64,000 nt of DNA, taken from Atopsyche davidsoni (taxonomy: Eukaryota; Arthropoda; Insecta; Trichoptera; Hydrobiosidae). The notes under the pieces were generated by a model. The model ran no database searches. It saw nothing but the letters and a program-made list of their open reading frames with translations, and had not been told where the DNA came from. The translations under genes and the position numbers were made by a program. The stretch covers positions 4,278,001 to 4,342,000 of the forward strand of contig JAILWY010000020.1 in NCBI GenBank assembly GCA_022113835.1. Direction: 5' to 3'. Positions 1-12,435 of the stretch are shown here, one piece after another (positions within the stretch are counted from its first letter, which is position 1; every line of letters starts with the position of its first letter).

Positions 1-1004
1 TTTTTAAAATTAGCCAATATAAATAGTTCAAAGCTAAGTGGCTACACCACAACGCCTTTCTTGGCAGGCGTTGTCATAATTTCTATCAAAACTGAAATGG
101 ATGTTCACATATTTAAGAATAATTGCATGTGATTATCGTTTATTATTTAGAAACACGGTGGAGGCAGTTGTTAAGTAGCAAAGCACCGTTCCCATCATCA
201 CGCACGGGTTCCAATACTCGGTGAGCTGTCTCTAGCTGGGCTGGTTTCTGAATGGGCTTGCTGAGTGTGGTGAAGATGGAGAGCATAAGAAATATATCAA
301 GCGACTTGTATAACTTGGCTACGGGTACTCATATAAAATGGGCTGACTGTGATATGAACCACAATTTTTTTTATATGATATATATATTTTATTTGCTAAT
401 GGATTGATGCCTCGTTATCTGATTTAACAATCGTAACACAACGTTTGCGTGTGTAATTTTGGATAAACATTTTAACATTAGATGATTTGTCAGCGGCTAC
501 CTTTGGCAAGATAATTTTCATAATTAATAAAGTTTTGCATTTCCCGGTTAATTTTCTTTAATATGACACAATCTATCTCTCAGGGCATCGATGCCTGTAG
601 CAAACGAGGAATTTAACAAACCACCAAGGGTCCAACAATTGCTCTTTGTGCGTAATTGCTCATAGTACAAATATGCTCAAACCATTTTATGCAACGTGTA
701 TATTTAAATGGGTGTTATGGTGATTTGTATATCTGGTATGGTTTTCGGTTATAAGCAATGGAATTTGTTTAACCCTGTGATATATTTCTTATGCTGTCAT
801 TTTTAGTAGCAAAGCATTGGTTTACATTAACACGGTGTTAAGTAGTCACATCGCTTCGTTTTTAAATTTAAATGTAAATTTGTTTGGCAAAAACAATTTT
901 CTTGGTATACCTGGGTAATAGTGCATGCATACTAGATTGTACGGTTGTATATTGGAGCCAGTTCCAGGTCAGGCGGGTGTTTTGAAACAAACCTGATATT
1001 TCAG
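1..1004 (+). other. Intron of the fs(1)h-like gene
   Basis: AT-rich sequence without a convincing exon, ending in the acceptor GATATTTCAG just before the first coding exon. The window therefore starts inside the gene. No mobile element was recognised here. Confidence 0.7.
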
Positions 1005-3502
1005 AAACCTCCGAATCAGCCGGTGGAGAAGGCGGTGGCTCCGGCTCCGGTGCCATCGGTGGCGCCCGCCGCGCCCACGGTGGTGGTGAAGGAGCCGCTG
1101 GCGCCCCGTGAGGCGTCGCCGGTGGCCGCGGTGGCCGCGGTGGCTGCGGCGGCTCCGGTGGCTGCGGCGGCTCCGGCGCCCGCCCCCGTCATCACGGTGG
1201 TGCCCACGGCCGCGCTGCTGGCGCACCCGCAGCCGCCCTACCAGGAGCCGCGCCCTCCGCCCGCGCCGCACAACGGCCTGAAGAAGCCGCCCGACGCGCT
1301 CCCGCCGCCTCCCTACGTAGACCCGCTGGAGCACTCGCTGGCCAGCCTGGAGCGCTCCCTCCTCAAGGCCGAGCCGCCGCACGACCCGCAGCACACCGCG
1401 CTCATGGCGCAGCTGCAGGGGCTCAGCGCCGACCTGATGCCGGCGTTGCAGCCCTCCCTGCCGCCCAACGGCTACCTCAAGCGCGACCGCGAGACTCCGC
1501 CGCCGTCCCTGCCTCTGCATCCGGCCGGTCTGCTCGCTTCCATCTTTGACTCCTTGCCCTCCGCGGCTGCCGTCATCAAGGAGGAGAGACCGCTTCTCAC
1601 TCCCAAGTCCATCGATGACCTGAAGGCCCTTCCCGCTGTGATCAACTCCGTTGACAAGTTTAAGTTTGAAATGGATCTAAAGCCCCCCGTGTCTCAACAC
1701 CACCAGCAGCAGCAACAGGCGCAGCAACAAGCGCAGCAACAGGCGCAGCAACAGGCGCAGCAACAGGCGCAACAGCAAGCGCAACAGCAGGCGCAACAGC
1801 AAGCGCAGCTGGCGCAGCAGGCGCAGCAAGCTCAGCAAGCCCAGCAAGCGCAGCAAGCTCAGCAAGCTCAGCAAGCTCAGCAAGCTCAGCAAGCGCAACA
1901 GGCTCAGCAGGCTCAACAGGCTCAGCAGGCCCAGCAGGCCCAGCAGGCTCAGCAGGCGCAGCAGGCGCAACAGGCGCAGCAAGCCCAAGAAAAGAAGCAA
2001 CTGCAGTTGCAGCAACAACAAGAACGAGAGCAACGGCAGAAACAAGAACAGCAACTTGCACAACAGCAGTTGCTCCAACATCATCAACAACAGAAGCAGC
2101 ATAAACAGCAAATGCAGATGGCACTACAACATCAACAGTACCAGCAGCAGCAATTACTGCAACAGCAACAGCAGCAGCAACAGCAGCAGGCACAGCAACA
2201 GCAACAACAGCAGCAGCAGCAACTGCAGCAACAGCAGCAGCAACAACAGCAACAACAATTGCAGCAGCAGCAAGAAGAGCAGCAGCGCAACATGGGCAAC
2301 AACTTCTTCCAGGCGTTCAAGTCAAAGCCGGAGAACGTGAAGAATGCCACATCGTGGTCGCTGCTGGCACATCACACGGGCAGCCCTCAGGCCGCTTCAG
2401 CGCCCGCGGCGCAGCAGGCCAAGCCCAAACCTGCCATGGACAGCTTCCAGGTGAAGATCTCTTCATCTGATATCAAACATGCATATTGTATTTTGTAGAT
2501 TGTATTATCATGCAGCACATCAAATTAGCATAATTAAGAATACCCACCAACGGCTTGTGGTCTGTAAAAGAAACGGAGCATTGCTTTTCCAACCGTATCT
2601 GACAAATATTTTTTTCATTAAATTTGATAAATGTGCAATCTATCTATTCTATTCTATATCTATTGAACAAAAAAATACTTGAACTAAGGATAGCAATTTT
2701 AAAACACATATATTTGCAATAAGTAATTCAGATTATTTCGATACTTTGAACTCAATGCGCTAATAGAAAAACGTACTTTGCAGGCGTTCAAGAAGCAAGC
2801 CCGGGAAAAGATGGACAGACAAAAAGCATACCAGGAGCTGAGGAAAAAAGAGCAGGCAGAGAGGGAGCGGCAGCGCCAGGAGAGCGAGAGAAGGAGAGAG
2901 CCCGGAGACGATGAACCCGACAAGACCAGGTCAGTGATATGCTAAATATTAAAAATTAGTTAAGATTGGTAGCATGGATAAAAGATGAGTAATTTGTTTG
3001 TGTTTTTTTTTAGTCACGTGGCTGTAGCTCGAAAACTGTCTTCGGGTTCGCTGGCGAGCGGAGCAGCAAGCGGAGGAGCAGGGGGCGCGGGCGCGGGAGC
3101 GGGGGCAGGGGCGGCTGGTGAGGCGGAGCCGGGGCTGGCGCGGGTGGCGGCGCCGTCTCCGTCTCCACCAGCGCGCGCTCCGCCCCCGGCTCGGGTCCCT
3201 CCCCCAGCGCCAGCGCCCTCGCCCGTCCCGGCGACCCCCGCCGCGCCCCCCGCCACGCCCGCCCCCGCCCCCCAGGACAAGGCCGCAGCCGAGCGGGAGC
3301 GCCAGCGTCAGCGCGAGCAGGAGCGACGCCGGCGAGAGGCGGTCAGTACCACCTCCCCCCCACACCACCCCTCCGCTAATCTCTCAAACTCAACGTCCAC
3401 CCACAATACTCACGTCCGCCGCTTGCTTGTCCACAGATGGCCGGGCAGATAGACATGAACATGCAGAGTGACTTAATGGCGGCGTTTGAGGAATCTTTAT
3501 AA
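1005..3502 (+). CDS. fs(1)h: fs(1)h / BRD4-type BET bromodomain protein, C-terminal exons (partial)
   Basis: Four coding exons: 1005-2450, 2784-2929, 3014-3341, 3437-3502 (stop TAA 3500-3502). Acceptors (TTTCAG, TTTGCAG, TTTTTAG, CCACAG) and GT donors give matching phases. The first exon is Pro/Ala-rich, then encodes a very long Gln/Ala tract, then the conserved block NATSWSLLAHH and MDSFQ. The second encodes a charged helix (AFKKQAREKMDRQKAYQELR), like the BRD4 segment following DSFEQFRRAAREKEER. The third is a Gly/Ala/Pro linker ending in an Arg/Glu-rich helix, and the last encodes MAGQIDMNMQSDLMAAFEES, the C-terminal motif that binds P-TEFb in long BRD4 isoforms. BET proteins read acetylated histones and promote Pol II pause release in the nucleus. 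The two bromodomains and ET domain must lie upstream of the window. Family identity is secure; the symbol follows the Drosophila orthologue. Confidence 0.93.
1696..2285 (+). repeat. Coding Gln/Ala repeat tract in the fs(1)h-like gene
   Basis: In-frame tandem repeats: about eight 12-nt units encoding QQQA (near 1711-1806), then about twenty 9-nt units encoding QQA (near 1810-1988), then a Gln-rich region with runs of CAG/CAA (about 2000-2280). Mixed CAG/CAA and variable third bases in the Ala codons show it is an interrupted, not pure, repeat. It is a plausible low-complexity activation or condensate-forming segment. Confidence 0.9.
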
Positions 3503-6500
3503 GCCTCCGGCCCGGACCTAGTTAAACCCAAACAGACTTGTAAAAAGTTAAAAAGTTAAACCGTGAAACGTCGAGGATATTAAGATTATTTAATTTATAA
3601 GGATGAGATTTCTGTGTACAAAGAAATAAATAGTTGATGTTTTTATACGGCCGCTCCCCGCACGGACCGTGGACTGCGCGGTAGCCAAGTCGGGGCCCCG
3701 AGGACCGTCTGCCGCCAGACGCCCCTGTTATTGGACGAGCAGATCCAATTCTTTAAATATTACCATCTAAGTGAGTGTAAATTTGTTATTCATGTTTAAA
3801 CTTTTCAATATGTGTGAATATGCTCTGCCCCCGTAGGTCAAAACACAACAGAACACAAATAGTTGTAACAATAATCAAGCCAGAGCGAGTCCCATTTGGA
3901 ACGAAACCTCTGAAGCGGTCTAACTGGAATATGTTCGCTTCGATGCGATTGCAGTTGTGACCTCAAAAGTTGACAACTTTTTAAGTTACCACCGCGATTA
4001 CTATCAGAGTATATATTTTCAACAACAAAATCATTTTAGTTTTTAAATAACTTTTTAGTTTAATTTTTTAATTTATGTAGGCGTTACGGTAGAAGCTATT
4101 TTATCTGACTATACACAGTGTGCCTGAAAGCGTGCGGTGTTGTGTTTTCACATACAGCGGCAGTTTTACAGACATAGTTGGTCGGACCGCCGATGTTGAC
4201 ATTGGAAGTCGCGGCTTACGTTTTATTATTTTTTTATCTCTGTTTTATCTTGCGTTTACACTAAAAACGAATGACAACTCCACCTTGAAAATATATTTCC
4301 CATTATTTTACCTCGGAGTTATCATCGCCACCTATCATCATCTGTAAATATGTTCATACTGGGATAAAATATTGAATTTTTACGTTTTTAATATTTGATT
4401 TAATCCATGCAGCCGTTATTTTGTCCGGGTCATCTCGGTCTGCTTCACTATGTACCTTTGAAACGATATAAGCTGATGTCTTATGTTGCGTGTGATCGGA
4501 GACATGCGGGCGCGCACCGCGTCCCAACTCTTGAGGGGCGACTTTAACCTGGACTTTTAAATCTACGATGCGACCTGGAGTTTTTCATCGAAATATTATC
4601 ACTTGAAGTATTCTGTGTGCGGGTCGAATCAATTATTTTATTTACAAAAAATGGACGGGTTTAATTGTAAGTAAGTCTGATACACCTTAGTAAAGATGAT
4701 CGGGAATTTTACGCCTCTGATCTGACAAGTGAAGGAAAGTATTTCGATCAGGTCAATGTTGAAGAGAAAATACTAGTGTTGGTTTAAAAAAAGTGGCGAT
4801 CCAATACGATTAGATGCAGACGGTCTCTGTAGTTAGTCGGCCGCGTTTTCAAGCCTCAAGGTTGGCGGTGCGCGCCCGCCAGTCTCCCGCGGTGTGGTGA
4901 TATGAATAGCAGAAGTCAGTGTTCCATCTGATGGGTATATGTATTGTTTCTATTATCATAATTTTGAATACCTATCGTTATGGATGTTATTGTATTTATT
5001 TTTTTAGCCAATCGGTCCGACGACGATCCAATCCCTCCAGAGTCAGGACTCGTATTTTAACACGCGTCTGTACGCCAGCTTGGATTCTTTTATATTGTTA
5101 TTATTGCGTCCTCGCTGAGGATCCAGATCGTTCAGCTTGCCGACGGTTTTCCAAGGATCTCCGATTCATTCTCTTCTTATTACGGGAAGCTTTTAAAGTT
5201 TCTTTTCACCGCAAGCAATGTTACCAAAGAGTGGGAGAAATCGCTGCAAGCGCCGAGCTTTTTTATAATTTTATTGCTGATGATGATTCATCCGAGAGCA
5301 ATACGCGTTGATCAGCAAAGTCTTGAGCACCTCGGCTGCACTCATGCAGTTATTCTTTTGCCATACAGACGTGAAAAGGCGTGGATAATTTACCATTTAG
5401 TTTTTGCTGTAGTGTTACCATACAATTACAACTAAGAACATTGTAATAAAATAAGTTAGACATTATTGTATAGCACTATAAAGTAAATTCCGTAGTTTAT
5501 GACTATCCGCGCCTTCGGTGGTTACGGGTGTGCTTTGTCGAGAGAGTGGATCGTTGCGGCCTCGGTATATTTTCGTCGTCAAGTGTTTGACTCGATTTAA
5601 ATTGTGCTACATGTGGTTTTAGATACGAGCATTGTTTGTTTTTTAGTCATTGTAAAAACCTCCCAACTCAAGACCGTAGCCGGCTCGCAGTGAGCTGATG
5701 TCGCCAATCATCCAAAAGTAGTCAATTTAGGTATTAATCACTCGAGGCGTGTGACCCGTGGCAAACTCAAGTATACCGACTGCCAGAATGATGGTGTTGT
5801 TGCGCTTACTGTACCTGCGATCATCGTAGGTCAATGTAGATTGTGTGAAAAGAAACTAGACGAGAAGTAAATTTTTGTATTGTTACGTTTTGAGCTTTTT
5901 ACACTTGGAAGTAATTTTTTTCTAGAATGTCCCCGCATCTTAACTGAGGTTCATCTAGGATCTGTCCGCTCGGGAGGTTTTCTCCTGTAGAGTCAGTCCT
6001 AATCGAGTCCCCGTTTAGTTAAGTTCAGCTCGTCGGGACGGATGCAGTTTTCAGAGTCGGTGTGAAATTCAATAAAATCAATTTTAAAATATATTATAGT
6101 TATTTGAACGTTGCTCCGTCCCCGATGGACTTGGGAACTGCTGTGAAATTATAGCGTCTGTGTTTCTATAGTGGCGTGTTTTTATTGGAATTTATTTAAA
6201 CAAATTAGTCACGTTTATCTCGCCGTGGAAGACAATTGAAATAAAAAATAAACTACCACTATAGATTACCACTACGGGTGTCGTAGTTTTGAATGTCGAA
6301 TGATGGCCGAGCTTCAAATGCAGTACAGCACTGTCGTATATTTGATTGTCGCCCGAGTCACCGTCGGTTGGTTGGTTTGTTAGTCTCCAGAGTGTACGGG
6401 CATCGGCGGGCGAGTTGGCGTCCTCGCGCCAGGGCTGCACCGACTGTGGTAATGTTTAAATTATTCACCTCTAAAGTCACGAGTCGAGTTGCAATCGCCC

Positions 6501-7914
6501 TGCGTCTCCAGTTGGCCCCGCTTGACGCCGGACAATGTTATTTTTACTCGTATTGAAATAAGATTTCTATGTAATTATTGTCAGGAACGATCGGTCGGAT
6601 CGAGCGTTTTCGCTCGAGGTGAAGAAATGCTAGGAGATTTTTTTTAATTCCTATTTGATTTATTGAATTTAACTTTATGCGGGGACTCCGCCGTGACAAA
6701 ATTAATTCGCCTGGAGCTCCCTCGCCTTGGATTGTAATTAAGAATTTTATATGTGTTTTTTTTGTGGATATGCGATACGCAGGAATGTAAGGTTACTATT
6801 TATTTGAGGAAATCATACCCGAACGAGGAGGGGCTCCGACGTGTCGGAGTCGATGGACGGTTGTTTTATTTACTGGAAGACTACAGCGCACACCCCGCAC
6901 GCCGCGGCCCCGGGCCCCGTGTCCGGAGGGATCGTCAGTTTCACTTTAGAGTTTTAACCAGTCTGCAGGAGGAGACTTGAATTTATTACCAATACTTTTT
7001 ATACCGATTTCTGTCAAAGTGTTTTTCATGCCGAGTCTTTTAAAACTTAGTATCAAATGTTCAATGGCAATAGTGTACAACTACTGAATTTATAACCAGA
7101 AATTAAAATCAAATTTGTATATACAGACAACTACTTTGTTTTATTTTTTCTCAATATTTCCAGAACATCATGTGAGTTATTAATTATTCTGTGAACAGCG
7201 CTTCTTTTGCACAACTGATGAGAGGCCGTAGGTGCTGGGGTTCCAGCCTGTTCGCCGCTCCAACGGACATTACCAGAAGTCCACAGGGGTCAAGCCGATT
7301 CTTGTGTTAGTCTACTAAGAACACGAATGCCAGATTTCATCTGATGCGTTTATGTTCTTAATATTTTAAGTGCTGGCTTATGCGGGTCATAGATCGTTAC
7401 CTGACGATGTTTGGATCAGCCGAAGAACCAGCAAGATCGAGGTGGCGTTTTCATACGTGGCCCATAAAATATTTTGAACGACACAAGAATGTGAGTATGT
7501 CGCTAGTATCGTTGGCGTGTGATCCATTAAAAAAAAATATTTTCAAAAGGATTTATAATAAACTTTTGTTTGTTGATGATTTACATGATTCAGCCGAGAT
7601 ATTGAATTCACTGCTCCGGGAACCTATAGAGTAGAACTGAGGTAAGCCGGACTTTTGCGCTTGTATGGGAGTAGCACCTCTCGTAGAGTTGGTGGATTAC
7701 ATCCTTTTCATTCTATGAGCTGGTAGGACTATCGTATCACATAACAGATATAAAGAATACAGTTTAGCACCATATATATGTGTTTTGTTCTGGTCTCCAA
7801 GAAGATGCATCCATTTAATTTTTGGTCTACCCACACAATCTATCAGCTCAAGGTCAAATATTGATTACTCAAATCCTATTCAACAACACAAATAAACATT
7901 TTAAATTTAAGAAA
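3503..7914. other. 3' UTR and intergenic region; no coding gene recognised
   Basis: The first part is 3' UTR of the fs(1)h-like gene, with a first AATAAA at 3625-3630 about 120 nt after the stop. Further AATAAA hexamers occur near 5446 and 6070. The region contains no obvious transposon, has fairly balanced base composition with CpG-containing patches up to about 7.0 kb, and holds only short ORFs without recognisable motifs. An extended 3' UTR isoform is possible but cannot be shown from sequence alone. Confidence 0.55.
3625..3630 (+). terminator. Polyadenylation signal AATAAA of the fs(1)h-like gene
   Basis: Canonical hexamer 123 nt downstream of the TAA stop. It is the nearest signal, but later hexamers could be used too. 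Confidence 0.55.
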
Positions 7915-9643
7915 TCACAACAATTTATTGATCAATATTGAAACAGTGATAAATATTTGAGTAATAATTATCTGAAATGACAATTCTACTTTTTGAGATC
8001 CTGAATCCGTGACGCAGCCTTTGAAGCCACACTCGGTCTGCGAAACGGGCTCTAGCTTAAACAGATATCGATCCATTCCTAAGTAAATGTTGTCGCCTGC
8101 GTCGAACCCGATTGCTGTTAAATTATCAAATCCTTCCACCTTCGTGAAGGCTGTCGAGGGGGGACTCAGGTAGTAAAGCGCCTCCGATGTGCCGGCGTAC
8201 ACTTTATTCGTTTTAAAGTCGTATGTAATTTTTGTTGGTAATAATCCTGCAGCGATACCTTGAAATAAAATCGGCTAGTTAAAATTTACAATCAACACAT
8301 GATTAAGGAGAAAAATTAGATATTAATTGTCTTTTTAGAAATATCTAAATGGATCGAGGTTATAAAAATATTTTTATAATTTTAGTTTTGGGAAACTGAA
8401 GTAAGACTATTAATCTAATTATTTTTAAAACTAAGCAGTAGAAATATTTACCTGTTAAGGGTATACTCAGTGACATCTGCTCGGCTCGCTTTAACGTGTA
8501 GTTGGTTGTATAGATATCGTAGTAGTAGAGGTCATTGTTATTGCTGAACGTAAAAGGTCCTACTCCAGTAATGTCCGGTACTTTATTGACTATCTCTTCA
8601 TCTATACTGTACAAAAACCCGTCGATCATGTTTTCGATGAAAATCTTTCCATTTTTAGTCTTCGCCATGTGCATGACGAATAGATCCTATGAATGAAATC
8701 AAATCTAAGATTTTTTTATCACAAGAGGTTGTTCGTGTATCAACTTGAAAGTTTCACGAGGTTCCCAATTGTTTCAGTGTTGAATTTGACACCATGGAGT
8801 AAATAATTTACAACTATAATCTAGATAAACATTTCCTCATTGCGGTTTTCGCAGATAGCAATAATTTTTTTATCATTCCGTGCAGATTCTTTTAGGTCTA
8901 GAGTTGCGGTCTCTCGGTTCTCTGTTTATGGGTTTTTTTTAGGGAGAATAGCGTAGTCCCCGGGAACGTCTACACCACAGTTTTATATTCAAAGGAAAGG
9001 TCTGCGTATTGCTGCCGCCCAATAGCATTATTATCTAAGTCATAATAAGTATGCTTTATAATAAAAAAAAACATATTGGGTGTTTGATTTTTCTTGTAAA
9101 GTACGTAATGTGATTGGCATTGCAAACAAAGTTGCAACGAGGCGAAGAACAAGTAAAATAGCATTGAAATATTACCTCACTATTTATATATAGATGAGAA
9201 GAGCGAGTTGTTAAATTGTATCTATGTATACCTTTAAAAATTGTTCCTATTATAATATTACCCTCGTTGTCAAATATAATGTCTTCTACGGAGATTCCGT
9301 GAGGTGCTCCTGAAATAATTATATTGGAATTTAATATCTATTAAAAAAAATCCAAATGTCTTATGCATGTCCTCACCGTACTTTCTACAAAAACCAAGTG
9401 ATGTATCGTAATAGAGTTACCTTCAAGCAGCTCGGGTGTGAATGTGTTATTTTTGAGTTTCCATATCTTCCCCGCTTTCACAAAAAATAAATTATTATCT
9501 TCATCACTCAATACGGAGATTGCGTTGGAAGCCAGTTTTATGGAAACGAGATAATGCTTCCCGTCGATGTTAACACAATTAGGAGAAATTCCTCGGACAC
9601 TGATAAGGAATATTATTACTACAACAGCACTGTGAGATTGCAT
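7915..9643 (-). CDS. Ommochrome-binding-protein-like protein, complete, 4 exons
   Basis: Exons (minus strand) 9421-9643, 9176-9309, 8452-8686 and 7915-8258; all junctions are GT-AG and the phases agree, giving 311 aa. Residues 1-18 form a signal peptide (MQSHSAVVVIIFLISVRG). The body consists of repeated short beta-strand motifs typical of this propeller-like family: ISVLSDEDNNLFFVKAGKIW, HGISVEDIIFDNEGNIIIGT, KNGKIFIENMIDGFLYSID and FDNLTAIGFDAGDNIYLGMD. Paired cysteines lie near the C terminus (ECGFKGCVTD). The family includes the Manduca haemolymph yellow protein that binds ommochrome pigments and is essentially lepidopteran. Odd feature: the chain ends in a strongly hydrophobic stretch of about 20 residues, unlike a plain soluble secreted protein, suggesting a membrane or GPI anchor. 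Family assignment is from remembered sequence style and exon pattern, so fairly but not completely sure. Confidence 0.8.
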
Positions 9644-10798
9644 TGTTGAAACCTGTAATAATATATAATAACAACGATTGGCTTGCTGGTTAGACCGTGG
9701 TCTCTCGATTGAGAGGTCTAAGACGATTTTTATTAATAATGCATTTGTCGATACAAAACTGTGTTGTATTGTAAAATTGAAATAGGCGTGAGCGTTATAA
9801 AATCAATTTGGGACTTGCTACGATGGGAAACAACCGGACAACTCTTGATCAAGAGTCCGGTGTTGATATTTGCATACGCTTGGAATGATGGCACGACGAC
9901 TGGGATTCTACCGAGAATTCAGGACTACACGTTTACTATATTATCCAAAGATCCTCAAAATGTTTTAATTGAGTTTGTAAATTTTTTCTATTACGGGAGA
10001 TTCTGCTAAGAAACTCTTTTTTTTAGTTTAAATAGTAGAGCCATCCGACTGGGGAAAAATTTGTTCTACATTTTACTGAGGAAGATCTTAGAAGATTAAA
10101 AACCGGTGAAAGGGTCTTGGTATTTGGATTTTAATAAACAATACAATAGCGTGCGACTCCTGCGTGCGGCAACTGTGCTTAATTCCCTTATCAATATGTG
10201 GCTAACCTCTTAGCATCCGTCCGCGGCGCCTTTGACATGATGAGGTACATTTTATACTATGAACATAACACAGCTGAAGACAATCGAATTCACTTAAATA
10301 GGTCTACGGGAAAACCTTATCTGATAAGTCGTCCCACGTTATGAAACAGCCAAGTGACAATATAAATGTATTATGAGTTCCGGACTATAAATTAATAATA
10401 AATGTTTATATACAAGTGAATTTAAGTTTTTGGAAGTGATTTAATTGTAATTATTGCCTCGGATACAGGATCCACTCTACCGTATATTATATTTGGAGAT
10501 TTGTCCTGTTTTTAATTTCATGGAAAAGGAAGCCGTTTCGTTTGTGGATGAGTAGCAGCGTCAACATTATTGCCTCGAGTTCAACAGGATCCATTAGCTG
10601 GGTGCAGAAGGCCACTCTGAACGCTGGGAGCGATGGGATATTTGGAGAGACAGGGCGAGAGGGGTCGGACAGCTCCTCCGTCCCTGCGAGGAGTGAAAAG
10701 AACGACACAAATAAAAATAAAATATACAGAAATTAATATTTATTTTTCGAAAACGTTCACTTGGAATTAAAAATATAGTTAGAAATAAATAAAAACTG
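9644..10798. other. Intergenic region between the ommochrome-binding-like gene and ADP-ribosyltransferase copy A
   Basis: No gene recognised. It contains a small nested inverted repeat at about 9692-9722 (TTAGACC / GGTCTAA around CTCTC / GAGAG) just upstream of the ommochrome-binding-like start. The left edge of the tandem duplication lies near 10,222. A patch at about 10,545-10,700, repeated in copy B at 13,828-13,970, has short ORFs on both strands but no recognised domain. Confidence 0.5.
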
Positions 10799-11975
10799 CT
10801 AATATATACTAGGAAATCCTGTAAAAGTCACCAGGTGAGTGGGGTAGAATTCATCATCGCAATATTTTACAATTACATCACCTATGAGTTTTGAAGATGT
10901 GTCATAGTGAAATCCAATCGTATCAGGTAACTCCGGTGGAAATATCATTTCTTTATAACCAACACAGGTATTTGACTGCAAGACTTTAGCCATGATCATG
11001 ATTCTGGTGGGTTCATTCTTTTCGCAATAGTGAGCAGCGTAGGTTGAAAAAGGTGAAAAGTAGACACCCTGGCCAAAATCGTAGCCGTTTGATTCTCCGA
11101 ACAGTGTCCAATTAAAATTTTCATTAATAATTAAATCCACAGCCTTATTCTCAGTGCCATGAAAAAGAGTGCGTTCCTTGAATCCGCCCTTCCCATACAG
11201 AATTGTATACTCTTCCCTTTTCAATATATAGAAAGAGTATGAAAACAAGTTACGTACACGTTGAATATTTGTAACTTTCATTTGTTTTTGTAAAGATGAT
11301 TTAACAGTATTCTTCAACTTTTTATACTCATCACTGTCTTTGTTAATTTCTTCTTTGGACGCATCTGCGGTTTTAAAGTTTAATTCTGAGTTATCATCAA
11401 TTACCAAAAGACTTTTGTGGAGGGCAGGCAATGTTTTCTCAGAGCGTGTATACTTGGTTTGTAGGAGAAGATGTGGTGATTCTTCATAGGCTTTTTCTTC
11501 TTCCACTTTTCCTAAAGTGATTTTAACGAAGGCTTGAGGTTGGCTAAAAATAAATTTGAATTATTCTTATACACAGTAATAAATATGTACAAAATATACA
11601 TACTACTTAGGGTAGAAAATTCTAACCTGCTTAGACCCTCCATTAATGAACTGATTTCTTCCATTTTAATTTCCATCCCTGCAAGATAAAATATAAAGTA
11701 TATTTACCTCCACACTACTCACAGGTAGCAGACCAATTAAATAAACGCAACACGGCATGCTGCATACCAGAGATGCCCAACCTGTTTGCACTCTGAAAAA
11801 TGTATTATTCAATTTTGCATTAGAAAAGAATTTAAAATTTTAATTCTAAATCTTATACGCGTCCATTTTAATATATAACAATGTATGTTTCGTCTATTTT
11901 CTAATTGATTTGTACAAAAATAATATTTGAAAAAAACTGCCTTGCCAAGTGGGCGGCGGCTCGAAAAATTTTGGG
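10222..11975. repeat. Tandem segmental duplication, copy A
   Basis: Aligns by eye with about 13,590-15,322 across the whole ADP-ribosyltransferase gene and both flanks. Shared landmarks are TTTGAYATGATGARGTACAT at the left, the complete two-exon gene, and GAGATGCCCAACC followed by GGCGGCTC at the right. Copy A carries about 100 bp near 10,470-10,570 that is missing from copy B. Copy B carries about 90 bp near 15,140-15,230 that is missing here. Confidence 0.85.
10799..11676 (-). CDS. PARP-type (mono-)ADP-ribosyltransferase, copy A
   Basis: Coding exons 11,627-11,676 and 10,799-11,543 (minus strand) join as AG|C to give 264 aa. A TTGCAG acceptor just upstream of the ATG suggests a further 5' UTR exon. 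The C-terminal half is a PARP catalytic domain: TLFHGT (His near 145), GYDFGQGVYF (Tyr near 178), YAAHYC (nicotinamide-side Tyr) and YPTHLVTF close to the end. The position of the usual catalytic Glu falls in GDVIVKY and appears hydrophobic, as in human mono-ADP-ribosylating PARPs of the PARP10/14 type; so mono- rather than poly-ADP-ribosylation is likely, by inference. The N-terminal ~110 residues are charged and show no zinc finger, WWE or macro domain that I recognise. AATAAA on the minus strand near 10,738-10,743 may end the transcript. Paired with copy B. Confidence 0.82.
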
Positions 11976-11976
11976 A

Positions 11977-12435
11977 ATCTGTGCGTGGGAAATCACACAT
12001 TCATAAGCGGGTACGTACAATTTTTTTAAGTGTAGTGGATTGCATGGTTATCGTAATATAACTATTGTAAATTTACTAAAAGAAAAAAATATAAATCAAT
12101 CAACATTGAGGCGCCTGAACACCCAAGAACGTAACATTAAACTAGAGTAAATTTAAACGGATCTAAGTCAGTCTATGCGAGATTATCCACGCGCTATTCA
12201 ATATAATAACTGAAATTAAAAATATTTTAATGAAAATAAATATTTTGAGTGATTTACCATTTTAGTATTTGTTGACGCGACTAGTTTCGCCAACATCCTA
12301 GATCGGTATTTCAAGCAGAGTAAAAGCGAAAACTAGTCGCGGCAGCAAATGGAAAACACTAAAAATATTTTTTTTATATTAAGTACCGAGAAAAAAAATT
12401 GAATTACGCTTTGGAACATGTAACAACACTTGATG
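11977..12435. other. Intergenic spacer, nothing recognised
   Basis: AT-rich sequence without convincing ORFs. It lies between the right edge of duplication copy A and the transposon-derived block. A short partial inverted pair occurs around GCGACTAGTTTCGC (about 12,276) and GCGAAAACTAGTCGC (about 12,327). Confidence 0.4.

Noticed and set aside
969..2350. Long antisense and alternative-frame ORFs across the fs(1)h-like exon, including poly-Leu, poly-Ala and poly-Cys frames
   Set aside because: They are shadows of the repeat-rich + strand exon; only the poly-Gln frame continues in phase into conserved downstream exons.
4919..5311. 130-aa ORF downstream of fs(1)h
   Set aside because: No motif, poor start context, and it sits in probable 3' UTR or intergenic DNA.
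10799..11506. A 235-aa ADP-ribosyltransferase starting at a GTG inside exon 2 (same for 14,063-14,770)
   Set aside because: A eukaryotic gene would not start there. A consensus acceptor lies upstream and a short ATG-containing exon joins in frame in both copies.
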